Of a stretch of DNA of 30,266 nucleotides, positions 8,751-16,537 are shown in pieces (positions within the stretch are counted from its first letter, which is position 1; every line of letters starts with the position of its first letter). The notes below the pieces were generated by a model. The model did no database searches. It saw only the letters and a list, made by a program, of their open reading frames with translations, and had not been told where the DNA came from. The position numbers and the translations under genes are program-made. This stretch comes from a virus, in IMG/VR virus record IMGVR_UViG_3300000117_000146, positions 1-30,266 of that record; one strand, 5' to 3'.

Positions 8751-8980
8751 TGACAGAACAAAACGAAGTATTACTCTTGCTAAAAGAATTAGTGAACCGA
8801 GTACAGCAATTAGAAAGCGTAGCATACAATAATGACAATGTTCTGATGAAATCGGGATTTGTCGTAACTAACAGCCCAACGCCGTCAATGAATAATAAGG
8901 CGGCTTCTACTTTTAACATGGATGATGTAGCGAACATGTCCTTCGATGACATGGCAAAGATTATTCAGAAGATGGAGTGA
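8750..8980 (+). CDS. 76-residue protein sharing the scaffold's C-terminal peptide
   Basis: The first ~22 residues form an amphipathic, leucine-rich helix (VLLLLKELVNRVQQLE) that probably oligomerises. A Ser/Asn/Pro linker follows. The last 20 residues carry FNMDDVANMSFDDMAKI. The same MDDVANMS occurs at the very C-terminus of the protease-scaffold (codons 13531-13554), and the DNA is also nearly identical (ATGGATGATGTAGC then AACATGTC). In many phages the scaffold C-terminus binds the coat protein, so this small protein may dock on the same coat site. It sits between two M(S/T)W-tagged genes. Confidence 0.78.
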   Translation: MTEQNEVLLLLKELVNRVQQLESVAYNNDNVLMKSGFVVTNSPTPSMNNKAASTFNMDDVANMSFDDMAKIIQKME

Positions 8981-8985
8981 TTTAG

Positions 8986-9246
8986 ATGACTTGGAATTAT
9001 TACAACGATGAAGAAATAAAAAAGAGTGAAAGTTTTAGCATGTTCATGCGAGTTAGTGTCATGTTAGAAAAAGATGGAGAAGGGATTGATATTACTCAAA
9101 CTAGAATGTCTGAAAGAAGTTTACATAGTATAGTTGAAGATATTTTAAAACAGGCAATCGGTGAAAAGTATTCTGACGAAGTAGAAGATGAAGATGAAGA
9201 GATACTCATCGAAGTAACCATTGATGATATTTCAGAAAATAGGTGA
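8986..9246 (+). CDS. Small acidic protein with MTWNYYN N-terminus (class A tag)
   Basis: An 86-residue protein with a start after GAGTGATTTAG. The opening MTWNYYND is shared with the 8032 protein. The C-terminal third is strongly acidic (about residues 64-80, mostly Asp/Glu). The body contains a short hydrophobic strand pattern (MFMRVSVMLEKDG), suggesting a small alpha/beta fold. No known family is recognised. It ends overlapping the SD of the following gene. Confidence 0.75.
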   Translation: MTWNYYNDEEIKKSESFSMFMRVSVMLEKDGEGIDITQTRMSERSLHSIVEDILKQAIGEKYSDEVEDEDEEILIEVTIDDISENR

Positions 9247-9251
9247 TTAAA

Positions 9252-9848
9252 ATGCCAACAAGAATGACAGCAGAAGAAGCAAAAATTGAACAGGCTATTA
9301 GAGCCGCTAGAATTGCAAAGCAAACTCTACTAGAAGAAACTAGGAACAGTATGCCATTAGAAGTAGATGAAGAATTAGTTAAGGTCAAAAGACCAAAGGC
9401 TGAAAATGTTACTATCAAAGTTCCTAATCAAGATAAAGAAGGATTTGGTCTTGCAGGTGTAGAAGAGGAATATAAGATTAAGAAGGCAGTAGGATATGAT
9501 ATGGTTCTTGAAGATATTAAAGGTACAAGGGATGCAGAATTAGCAATAGAATCCTTTTTAGTGGCGGCTTCAAGTCGAGTGCATTATGATAAGCCGAGCG
9601 TTCCTGTTCCTGAAAAACTAATGAGCATGGTTCGTGATTATTTGGAAACGGGTTTTGATAAGTTTAAGAAATCAATGACAGATGAAGATAAAAAAGGTTA
9701 TCCATATAGATTAGGTGTTGCATTAGAAGTTATAAAAATTGTTCGTGATTATCTTAAAAATAAATCTTCGGTAGGCGATTTAACAGATAAAGACTTTAAA
9801 AATATTAAAAGAGTTATAGATAAATATAAAGACATTTTGGATTTTTAG
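9252..9848 (+). CDS. 198-residue unknown protein
   Basis: ATG 9252 is chosen because it follows GGTGATTAAA exactly, so the in-frame GTG at 9243 is part of the SD rather than the start. The N-terminal ~40 residues form an alanine/glutamate-rich helix. The middle is mixed and the last ~90 residues are helical and lysine-rich (RDYLETGF, RDYLKNKS). No catalytic or zinc motif is seen. It is the last gene of the small-protein cassette before the ligase and is probably a virion or assembly component. Function not identifiable. Confidence 0.7.
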   Translation: MPTRMTAEEAKIEQAIRAARIAKQTLLEETRNSMPLEVDEELVKVKRPKAENVTIKVPNQDKEGFGLAGVEEEYKIKKAVGYDMVLEDIKGTRDAELAIESFLVAASSRVHYDKPSVPVPEKLMSMVRDYLETGFDKFKKSMTDEDKKGYPYRLGVALEVIKIVRDYLKNKSSVGDLTDKDFKNIKRVIDKYKDILDF

Positions 9849-9857
9849 TGATGCCTT

Positions 9858-12380
9858 ATGCCATTAACCGGCCTTCTATTTGAGAAGGAAACTGAATCCG
9901 TCTCAAGCAAAATACTCTCACTTTTTGAAAAGACTAGAGTAGCCTATCTTTCCGCTAAGAGTGACCCTAAGAACTACGGGTCTAGATGGAGAAAGGCAAT
10001 AGAAGACATTAGAGATGAATACGATAATGTAGATTACTTGGGTGGCCAACTCCAAGAATACTTAGCAAGAGATATCATAGAAAATAAAAATGCTATGAAT
10101 CCCGAAAGCCCTACTGCTTCAGAAGTCTACAACGCAATTAAAATGCTACGCTTCGAATCAGATGAAGTACAAGACCCATTTGCAAAACGCTTCAAAGGAA
10201 ATGTTTTGGAAGCCTTAATGGAAGATAGTGGAGTTATGATTAAATTTATTCACTATGCTTTGAGAACAGATGATGAAACCCTACCGGATAAATTATATGA
10301 CATCAAAGATATTGACCCCGACGACATTACAGTTGGATTGAAAGGTCTAGACTTAGACCCTAAAGATATCCCACTTTATATTACCGAACATTACGGAGAC
10401 GGTAAAGATTCTAAAAAGATTGAAAGTAAGTTTAAGAATGGCCTTTCTCTATTGAAATTATTTTTCTTATCCAAGAACACTGAAGAAGATTGGAATAAGT
10501 TACTAGGCGTACAATTAAAGAAGGCTGAGAAATCTCAAGAAGAAAAGGCTGTAGTAGATTTCATTATTCCCAACAAGCCAATGTATAGAATATTTGAATT
10601 AGAAGATATTAACGAACTACAGGGATTTAGTGGAGAATGGGTCGTACAAGAAAAATATGACGGCATGAGAATACAGATTCATAAGATAGATAATAAAATT
10701 AAAATCTATTCATATAATGAAAAAGATATTACTGATAAATGCAAGGCCCAAGTCGAAGTAATGAAAAAGAAAAACTTTGGAGATTGTATTTTAGATGCAG
10801 AGTTAATCCTATTTGATGAAGAAGAGGCACTACATAGAGCAGATACAATTGCCCATGTTTTTAAAAATCAGCATCCCGATGCAACATTAAGGGCACATGT
10901 ATTCGATATAATGAGACATGAAGAAAGAAGTATGGCAGGAGAAGAACTTAGAGAAAGAATAGATATCCTATTCAATAATTATTCTATGCACTCGGATGAG
11001 AGCCTAGCATTCCCTTCTAAGAAAGATACTAGAATTGCTGACAATCTAAAGGACATTAAAGAATATAGTGAAACTATTATGGGGATGCCCACTGCTGAAG
11101 GGGTAGTCATAAAGGACATTACTTCTACCTATTACATAGGGACTAAGAAAAACCCAAAGTGGATTAAATGGAAGAAGTTCGTAGACTTAGATTTAATTGT
11201 TTTAGATAAGAAGAAAACAAAATCAAATATGTTTTCATACACTTTAGGTGCAGGGCCAGCAGAAGGCGAAGGAAGACACATTAAAGAGTTAGACAAAATA
11301 AAATACATGGATGTTGGTAAGGCTAACAATACCAAAATAGATGTAGATACTGGAGATATTATTAGAGTTAAAGTAGATGAAGTTAAGTTTAATGGTGAGA
11401 AATATACTATTTATGGTTCCACTGTTATAGAAATACCCGAAGTAGAATACCCCGATAAAATAATTACTTTGGAAATGCTATCCAAAGAAACCAAGAAGAG
11501 TTTGAAATTTAAGACTAAGGCATTAGAAAAAGGAATTCTAGTTACAGATTATGTTCATGGAGAAGCGATATTGAAATCTATGGACGGGTTCACTTTCTAT
11601 GAATTTGAAAAGGATAACTTAATGTCTAAACATGCCATGATGAATTTAGATTCTTGGAAAACCGATGCCGAGAATATAATGAAAACTAAGCAAAGTGAAT
11701 TAACAGTGGCGGCATTTCAAGCACTAAAAGAAAAGGGCCCCATGTCAATAAAAGAATTACATAATTTCTTAGTTAAGGAACATGGAAGATTATATGATAG
11801 CGTATTAGGAGTACAGAAGGCAGGAGACATGTCTAGATTAGAGGAGTGGTTTAATTCTAGAGATGGCATAACCTACAACCATAAAGAAAAGAAGTTCATG
11901 GCAGACTCCGACAAAATCATGTTGAGTGATAGTTACAAGACCCCTTCGGAATATAGAAAAGGGGAGTTCAAAGTATATTCTAGGAAGGATGATGACCTAA
12001 CCTTAGCAATTAATCTTTCAGAAGAAACAATGTACTGGACAATAGACATTAATTCAGATGATGATATATTTGACCTATTTGGTAAGGCGGGTAAATTCCC
12101 TTCCGAAGTCTCTACTAACATTTCACCCAATTCTAAAACCATTGATGAAGGAGAGATAGAGTTAGGCGTTCAAAGAGAAGGCTACCATGAATATTTCCTC
12201 AGAGGAAATAAATTTGAAACCAAAATGCACTTTAGAGTAGTTCCTATGGATAATAAGAAAATTTGGATAGCATGGACTGGCTATAAACAAACTGCGGCAG
12301 ATAAAGATGGCGACGAAGGACTTTGGGATATTAATGAAGATAAATATTCTAAGTTAGTAATAAATAAAGAAAAACCATAA
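9858..12380 (+). CDS. ATP-dependent DNA ligase with large C-terminal extension
   Basis: All nucleotidyltransferase motifs are visible. Motif I is EKYDGMR with catalytic Lys at about residue 266, III is LDAELILF near 315, IIIa is AHVFDIMR near 345, IV is EGVVIKD near 414, and V is WIKWKK near 434-439. An OB-fold region follows to about 560. The enzyme seals nicks through a ligase-AMP intermediate. Residues 1-245 may replace the usual DNA-binding domain but are diverged. Residues about 565-840 are extra compared with ~560-600-residue archaeal ligases: a winged-helix-like part (MSIKELHNFLVKEHG, about 630) and a beta-rich part (about 700-825) vaguely resembling LigD phosphoesterase domains without the catalytic His/Asp/Arg. 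Its place just before the capsid protease is unusual. Confidence 0.92.
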   Translation: MPLTGLLFEKETESVSSKILSLFEKTRVAYLSAKSDPKNYGSRWRKAIEDIRDEYDNVDYLGGQLQEYLARDIIENKNAMNPESPTASEVYNAIKMLRFESDEVQDPFAKRFKGNVLEALMEDSGVMIKFIHYALRTDDETLPDKLYDIKDIDPDDITVGLKGLDLDPKDIPLYITEHYGDGKDSKKIESKFKNGLSLLKLFFLSKNTEEDWNKLLGVQLKKAEKSQEEKAVVDFIIPNKPMYRIFELEDINELQGFSGEWVVQEKYDGMRIQIHKIDNKIKIYSYNEKDITDKCKAQVEVMKKKNFGDCILDAELILFDEEEALHRADTIAHVFKNQHPDATLRAHVFDIMRHEERSMAGEELRERIDILFNNYSMHSDESLAFPSKKDTRIADNLKDIKEYSETIMGMPTAEGVVIKDITSTYYIGTKKNPKWIKWKKFVDLDLIVLDKKKTKSNMFSYTLGAGPAEGEGRHIKELDKIKYMDVGKANNTKIDVDTGDIIRVKVDEVKFNGEKYTIYGSTVIEIPEVEYPDKIITLEMLSKETKKSLKFKTKALEKGILVTDYVHGEAILKSMDGFTFYEFEKDNLMSKHAMMNLDSWKTDAENIMKTKQSELTVAAFQALKEKGPMSIKELHNFLVKEHGRLYDSVLGVQKAGDMSRLEEWFNSRDGITYNHKEKKFMADSDKIMLSDSYKTPSEYRKGEFKVYSRKDDDLTLAINLSEETMYWTIDINSDDDIFDLFGKAGKFPSEVSTNISPNSKTIDEGEIELGVQREGYHEYFLRGNKFETKMHFRVVPMDNKKIWIAWTGYKQTAADKDGDEGLWDINEDKYSKLVINKEKP

Positions 12381-12382
12381 AG

Positions 12383-12391
12383 TATTAAATA
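12383..12391 (+). promoter_or_regulatory. Possible archaeal TATA box before the capsid module
   Basis: TATTAAATA lies in the 40-base gap after the ligase gene, one of the wider gaps in the block. Its centre is about 34 bases before the protease ATG. An archaeal start site about 25 bases downstream would give a very short leader. The same bases form a small inverted repeat (GTATT-A-AATAC). In AT-rich DNA such matches occur by chance. Confidence 0.3.
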
Positions 12392-12420
12392 CCAAATGGA
12401 AAAAGGAAGAGTTGAGGAAA

Positions 12421-13587
12421 ATGGGGTCTGCTGTTCTATCGCATAGAGAAAATGACTTCCAAATACTCAAAAGTCAAGACGATTTAATGATTGGAGGATA
12501 TGCAAGCATAGAAATCGTTGATAAACAGAATGACTTAATCACACTCAAAGCCTTACAAGATGCAGTAAACAATTACATGGAGCAATCAAAATTTAGAAAT
12601 GTAATGACAAACCATTCAAATGTCCAAGTAGGAGAAGTAGTAAAATCATATAGAGATAAAAATGGAAAAATATGGAAAACCGAAGTAGATGATGTGGGAT
12701 TTTTTGTAGTAATAAAATTAAGAGATGACATCGAAAAAGCCAAAGAAATAAACAGGGGAATTCGCAAAGGAACATTAAGGTCTTTTAGCATAGGGGGACA
12801 GGCACTTCAAAAAGTTAAAAAGCAACATTCGGAATTAGGCGAATACAGCGAAATTAGCAAACTAGAATTACACGAAGTGACTATCTGCGAAAAAGGAATT
12901 AATCCGGAAGCGAAATTCGATATTTTGAAACAAGAAAAAGAGGGAACGAAAATGACCGACAAACTAGAAAAAGCACTTGAGGAACTTGACACTCTATTAG
13001 AGGAAGTCAATACCCTAAGGAAAGAAGACGAGGAGAAATCCCCTGCGGCTATAGAAGACGCAGAAATGATGGACTCAGAAATGGTGGACACTGAAGAAAC
13101 TATGGAATACATGGATGGCGCAACAAAGGCCCAAACCACACTACATATGGAAACTGGGGAACCAGCAGACCGTGTAGTAATTAGTGGCGGAAAGCCAGTA
13201 GGAGAAAAGCAAGCAAAGGTCGTCAAGGCTTTTGACAATGGTGAAATTACTTCACTAAACCTTTCCCCTGATGTAATCGAGAAAGCATACTCGGAATACA
13301 AGTCAGAACAACTAGAGAAGATTGCTCTAGGTAACTTAGAAAAGACTTTTGCAAACCGCTTTAAGTCTGAAGTTTCTGAAAGAAACACTATCATTTCAAA
13401 GGCTAACTATGATGCAAAGTCTGAAGTTAGCGCACTAAAGGAAGAATTGGCTGACCTACGAAAGTCATTCTCTACTGGAAAATCTGAAATTCTCAAATCA
13501 CAGCAGACACCATCTGTTGCACTACCATCTATGGATGATGTAGCAAACATGTCATGGGCCGACTTAAACAGGCTCGCTGGAAATTGA
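12421..13587 (+). CDS. Prohead serine protease fused to scaffold
   Basis: A 388-residue protein. Residues 1-165 carry the XkdF/S78-like prohead-protease pattern: GYASIEIVDKQNDLIT near 26, the likely catalytic His in TNHSN (H65), the Ser in RSFSIGG (S123), and LHEVTICEKGINPEAKF near 148. The protease matures the capsid by cleaving scaffold and coat. From about residue 178 the protein becomes an acidic, coiled-coil scaffold with the C-terminal peptide MDDVANMSWADLNRLAGN. The ATG at 12421 follows GAGG. A TTG at 12412 is an in-frame alternative. An internal ATG with an SD at 12952 could make free scaffold. The major capsid gene follows directly. Confidence 0.9.
   Translation: MGSAVLSHRENDFQILKSQDDLMIGGYASIEIVDKQNDLITLKALQDAVNNYMEQSKFRNVMTNHSNVQVGEVVKSYRDKNGKIWKTEVDDVGFFVVIKLRDDIEKAKEINRGIRKGTLRSFSIGGQALQKVKKQHSELGEYSEISKLELHEVTICEKGINPEAKFDILKQEKEGTKMTDKLEKALEELDTLLEEVNTLRKEDEEKSPAAIEDAEMMDSEMVDTEETMEYMDGATKAQTTLHMETGEPADRVVISGGKPVGEKQAKVVKAFDNGEITSLNLSPDVIEKAYSEYKSEQLEKIALGNLEKTFANRFKSEVSERNTIISKANYDAKSEVSALKEELADLRKSFSTGKSEILKSQQTPSVALPSMDDVANMSWADLNRLAGN
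12939..12954 (+). promoter_or_regulatory. Internal in-frame RBS and start for a free scaffold protein
   Basis: AGAGGGAACGAAAATG lies inside the protease-scaffold gene, exactly at the domain boundary (codon 178). The ATG is in frame and opens MTDKLEKALEEL, the first helix of the scaffold. An internal start making scaffold without protease is known for lambda C/Nu3. Here it is inferred from position and the purine-rich SD. Confidence 0.5.
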
Positions 13588-13600
13588 GGGGGAATCTTAA

Positions 13601-14962
13601 ATGGGATATATTAACACAATTAGAGACTTAGAAGCACAGACATACGGAATGGGTGGCGCATTTGGCGGCAACGATATTCTAAAGCAAGCGGGAGTAGTAC
13701 AGGGATTACATAGTGCTCACGATATTGCCGACGCTGCCGCAAGTGGCGTTACTGGAATTTCCACAACAACCGGACTTTACAATGTTCTTTACGGACAGAA
13801 AGTTTGGTCAATGCTAAACCGTGAAGTAAATGCACTTTCAATGATTTCAAAGAGGCCTTATTCTTCTTCGGGATGGAGAGTTCTAAAGAGCCGACCTTTC
13901 GGTGGCTCCGGAAACACCCTTGCAGAAGCACTTGTAAATGATTCAGATACGGCTAACTCCGGAATTGGAGACGATGCTCCTTCTGCTGATTTAATTGGTG
14001 GCGTTCCAGAAAACGCTGGACTTTCTACTGCGGCAGATGGTCTAGGTTCTATGGCTCCTACCTATGCTCAACTATTTATGAGCCCTAAAACTGTTGCACA
14101 CCAATTCGATTTCTCTGAATTGGCAATGGAAATGGCAAAGATTGACGATGGAATTGGAGATATTAGAGCGCAAATGCGTGAAGATATGGGAATTGCTCAC
14201 GCAGAAGCACAAAACATGATGCTTCTTATGCCTCTAGAACATTATGGTGAATCAACAAACCAATCTACAGGCCGTCTAGAAAACATCGAAAGAAACTACA
14301 CTTCTCTAAACAAGATTGTTACAAGTCGTGCAGAACTTTTGGCTATTGATGGTGGAGTTATTGCTACTGATACCGCAAGCGCAACAAACAACTTGGGTAA
14401 GATTTACGGAGATGAAAGGCACAGTGCAGCATCTTTCCTAGATTCTGAAGTAGACTTTGGTTCCGGATATGCTAGTGGAGATGTTCGCTCGCTAACACTA
14501 ACTCTACTTAACAACATGATTCGTAACCTACGAATTGCTGGCGGTTCTCCAAAGGTAATTCTAACAGGATATGACACAATTCAGTCTATTGCAGACCTAC
14601 TACAAAGCCAAGAAAGATTCATGGACAGAAAGGAAATAGTTCCTACTGTAAATGGTGTTCGTGGAGTTAAGGGAGCAGAAGTTGGATTTAGAGTTGCAAC
14701 ATACTACGACATCCCACTAATTCCTTGTAAGGATATGGCTTCTACAGGAAACGCAACTAGCAAACTAAGCGATTTGCTTTTCCTTGATACTGACCACATT
14801 TGGTTGGCTGTTATGAAACCTACACAATACTTCGAAGATGGTATTTCCAATGGAAACCCATTCGGTGTTGGTCGCCTAGGAAACCAAGCACTTTACCGCA
14901 CAATTGGTGAAGTCGGTTGTTCATTCTTTAAGGGACAAGGTAAGATTACCAACATTCAGTGA
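13601..14962 (+). CDS. Major capsid protein (HK97 fold)
   Basis: A 453-residue protein directly after the protease-scaffold, with SD GAGGGGG and a different codon bias from its neighbours (more GGA, GCA and CGT, fewer CTA-type choices), as expected for a highly expressed gene. Residues 1-60 are Gly/Ala-rich and may be the delta/N-arm region. About 85-110 (SSSGWRVLKSRPFGGSG) could be the E-loop. The C-terminal part has the P-domain-like helix and A-domain strands (GGSPKVILTGYDTIQSIADLLQ, DHIWLAVMKPTQYFED). It forms the icosahedral shell. The call rests on size, composition and gene order. Confidence 0.9.
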   Translation: MGYINTIRDLEAQTYGMGGAFGGNDILKQAGVVQGLHSAHDIADAAASGVTGISTTTGLYNVLYGQKVWSMLNREVNALSMISKRPYSSSGWRVLKSRPFGGSGNTLAEALVNDSDTANSGIGDDAPSADLIGGVPENAGLSTAADGLGSMAPTYAQLFMSPKTVAHQFDFSELAMEMAKIDDGIGDIRAQMREDMGIAHAEAQNMMLLMPLEHYGESTNQSTGRLENIERNYTSLNKIVTSRAELLAIDGGVIATDTASATNNLGKIYGDERHSAASFLDSEVDFGSGYASGDVRSLTLTLLNNMIRNLRIAGGSPKVILTGYDTIQSIADLLQSQERFMDRKEIVPTVNGVRGVKGAEVGFRVATYYDIPLIPCKDMASTGNATSKLSDLLFLDTDHIWLAVMKPTQYFEDGISNGNPFGVGRLGNQALYRTIGEVGCSFFKGQGKITNIQ

Positions 14963-14972
14963 GGTGTTTTAA

Positions 14973-15332
14973 ATGGCATTAGCATTTACAACAACACTTT
15001 TGGCAGACCATAAAGGAAACACAAGCCCTAAAGTTTGTGGAGACGAATATGTGGTAGATGCCCTAATTGATGTTACATCACATGTAGCAGCAGGAGCAGA
15101 AATAACTGCTTCTTCTTTGGGGCTTTCTACTATTCACTGTGTTTGTATTACAGGACATGAAGGAGCAAATGACGCTTACCCAAATGTTACTGTTTCTACA
15201 GCAGGTGCATATGAATCTACATCCTCTTTCAAGTTGATGTTTACAAACTTAGACGGTACTAACGCAACTGCGGCTGCTGACGATGCAGACCCAACTTGTG
15301 CAATACGAGTTAGAGTTTGGGGCAACATTTGA
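14973..15332 (+). CDS. Small beta-rich head protein; candidate capsid decoration protein
   Basis: A 119-residue, Thr/Ala/Ser-rich protein with a model SD (GAGGTGTTTTAAATG) right after the coat gene. Alternating hydrophobic strands (IHCVCITGHEG, FKLMFTNL, CAIRVRVWGNI) suggest a beta sandwich. Four Cys are present and could form disulfides or bind metal. Size, fold type and placement suggest a decoration/cement protein. It is similar in style, not in clear sequence, to the protein at 15795. Confidence 0.7.
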   Translation: MALAFTTTLLADHKGNTSPKVCGDEYVVDALIDVTSHVAAGAEITASSLGLSTIHCVCITGHEGANDAYPNVTVSTAGAYESTSSFKLMFTNLDGTNATAAADDADPTCAIRVRVWGNI

Positions 15333-15343
15333 GGTGAAAGGAT

Positions 15344-15745
15344 ATGGCTAAGATTTGTCTTAGTCCCGACTCGGTAATGGGTAGGTTGGCATTCGGTAGA
15401 GAAGAAATCACAAGAGAAGATTCTTGCGAAATCTCTGCGGTTAAGGGTCTTATGAAGACCCAAGACCCCAACCTACTCATTACCTTTGAGGAAGGCGATA
15501 GAGAAGAATTATCCAATCTAGACGATAGAATGGTTCTAGAAGTTTCTAGAATCCTACAATTAGAAGGTGCGTCTGCATCAGATATTGTAGACCATCTTCT
15601 ACCAAGGCCTAAAACTTCTATTCCTAAGAGTGCTAAAAGAGGGGCTAAGAAAGCCGCTAAGAAAGTAAAGGAAATTATACTTCCCGAAGCCGAAATAGTA
15701 ACTGAAGAAGTCGAAGAACCTACAGAAATAGTAGATTCTGAATAA
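15344..15745 (+). CDS. Protein with Lys/Ala-rich linker, unknown
   Basis: A 133-residue protein whose start follows GAGGTGAAAGGAT. Residues 1-85 are mixed and possibly globular, with an acidic helix (FEEGDREELSNLDDRMVLEVSRIL). About 86-108 are Lys/Ala/Pro-rich (KSAKRGAKKAAKKVKE), resembling a histone-H1-like DNA-binding tail. The last 25 residues are acidic. It lies between two candidate decoration proteins, so a head completion or DNA-contact role is possible. No family is recognised. Confidence 0.65.
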   Translation: MAKICLSPDSVMGRLAFGREEITREDSCEISAVKGLMKTQDPNLLITFEEGDREELSNLDDRMVLEVSRILQLEGASASDIVDHLLPRPKTSIPKSAKRGAKKAAKKVKEIILPEAEIVTEEVEEPTEIVDSE

Positions 15746-15794
15746 TCGACATCTTCAAGTATTATCGGCATTACGGATATATGGAGAGATTGGT

Positions 15795-16121
15795 ATGGCA
15801 GATACATGTAGGTCTAGCGGAGTTTTGGTAGCAAGCGCAGTAATAGCAGCGCATCAGTGTAGGCTAAAGAGTTTACATTTGACTGGGTTTGCAGGTGGCG
15901 GCGATGTTATCACTGTCCAAATATATGATTCTAAGGACTCTACTCTAACTAATAATACAGAGTTAGTAAGGATTATCTTTGACGGACAATCCGGAGGACT
16001 TAATCTAGAATATGACATGCATGGTGTTTTGGCTAGAGAAGGACTCTATCTAAAAATAGCAAATAGCGCAGGTAGTCCTAATGGAGATACTCGCCATGCC
16101 ATCTCCGTAGAATTTAACTGA
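15795..16121 (+). CDS. Small beta-sandwich-like head protein
   Basis: A 108-residue protein with alternating strands (LKSLHLTGFAGGGDVITVQIYD, LVRIIFDGQSGGLNLEYD, LYLKIANSAG, AISVEFN), a compact beta-sandwich pattern. The start follows GGAGAGATTGGT. A 49-base gap precedes it. It is a candidate second decoration or capsid-surface protein. Two Cys in the N-terminal third might be paired. Not recognised as a known family. Confidence 0.7.
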   Translation: MADTCRSSGVLVASAVIAAHQCRLKSLHLTGFAGGGDVITVQIYDSKDSTLTNNTELVRIIFDGQSGGLNLEYDMHGVLAREGLYLKIANSAGSPNGDTRHAISVEFN

Positions 16122-16130
16122 GGTTTTTAA

Positions 16131-16526
16131 ATGCCAGCATTAGAACACGACACACGACTAGTTATGACTATCCTTTTTGTAGGGACTGTAAGCGGAGCGA
16201 ATGTATTTTTTTACGCTAATTATGGGATTGATTTCCCATATACTACCTTAGCACACTCGGCACTATTTGGCCTAATTACCGTTGGGGCTATTATGATACT
16301 AAAGGCAGTATTTGATTTAGCACTAAACGAAAAGATAGAAATGTATCTACTAGAAAGAAGAGTAAATCATTTTTGGCATCAGAAGAGAAAGGAAGAAGAA
16401 CAGAAGGGAAAGATACGAGAGACTATGAATAAGCATAATACTAATTTCGGTTCATCCCCTGCTATGATTTCTACCATAGAAACAGAAGGCGTAGGAAATG
16501 AATTCTTAGCCGCTATCGAAAGATGA
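16131..16526 (+). CDS. Two-transmembrane protein with charged cytoplasmic-type tail
   Basis: A 131-residue protein starting after GAGGTTTTTAA. Two hydrophobic segments at about residues 10-30 and 40-63 are followed by a strongly charged helix (RKEEEQKGKIRE near 85-95) and a soluble tail. No signal peptidase site is evident. The hairpin-like topology could resemble a holin, but position among head genes and the adjacent one-TM protein and membrane-anchored GTPase argue for a membrane complex. Function unknown. Confidence 0.75.
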   Translation: MPALEHDTRLVMTILFVGTVSGANVFFYANYGIDFPYTTLAHSALFGLITVGAIMILKAVFDLALNEKIEMYLLERRVNHFWHQKRKEEEQKGKIRETMNKHNTNFGSSPAMISTIETEGVGNEFLAAIER

Positions 16527-16537
16527 GGTGAATCCTC
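16525..16537 (+). promoter_or_regulatory. SD-masking hairpin before the one-TM gene
   Basis: GAGG-TGAAT-CCTC folds the SD (GAGGTGA) of the next gene into a four-base GC-rich stem that ends directly at the ATG (16538). It could lower initiation unless the upstream ribosome melts it while terminating at TGA (16524-16526), a translational-coupling arrangement. Short; read by eye. Confidence 0.35.

Noticed and set aside
12807-13394. 195-codon open frame on the minus strand opposite the scaffold region
   Set aside because: It mirrors the protease-scaffold gene, has a Ser/Phe-rich composition typical of the antisense of Glu/Lys-rich coding DNA, and has no SD or family pattern.
15310-15807. 165-codon open frame on the minus strand
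   Set aside because: It lies opposite two well-supported genes with good SDs; its Ser/Leu-rich composition is the complement of the acidic coding strand.
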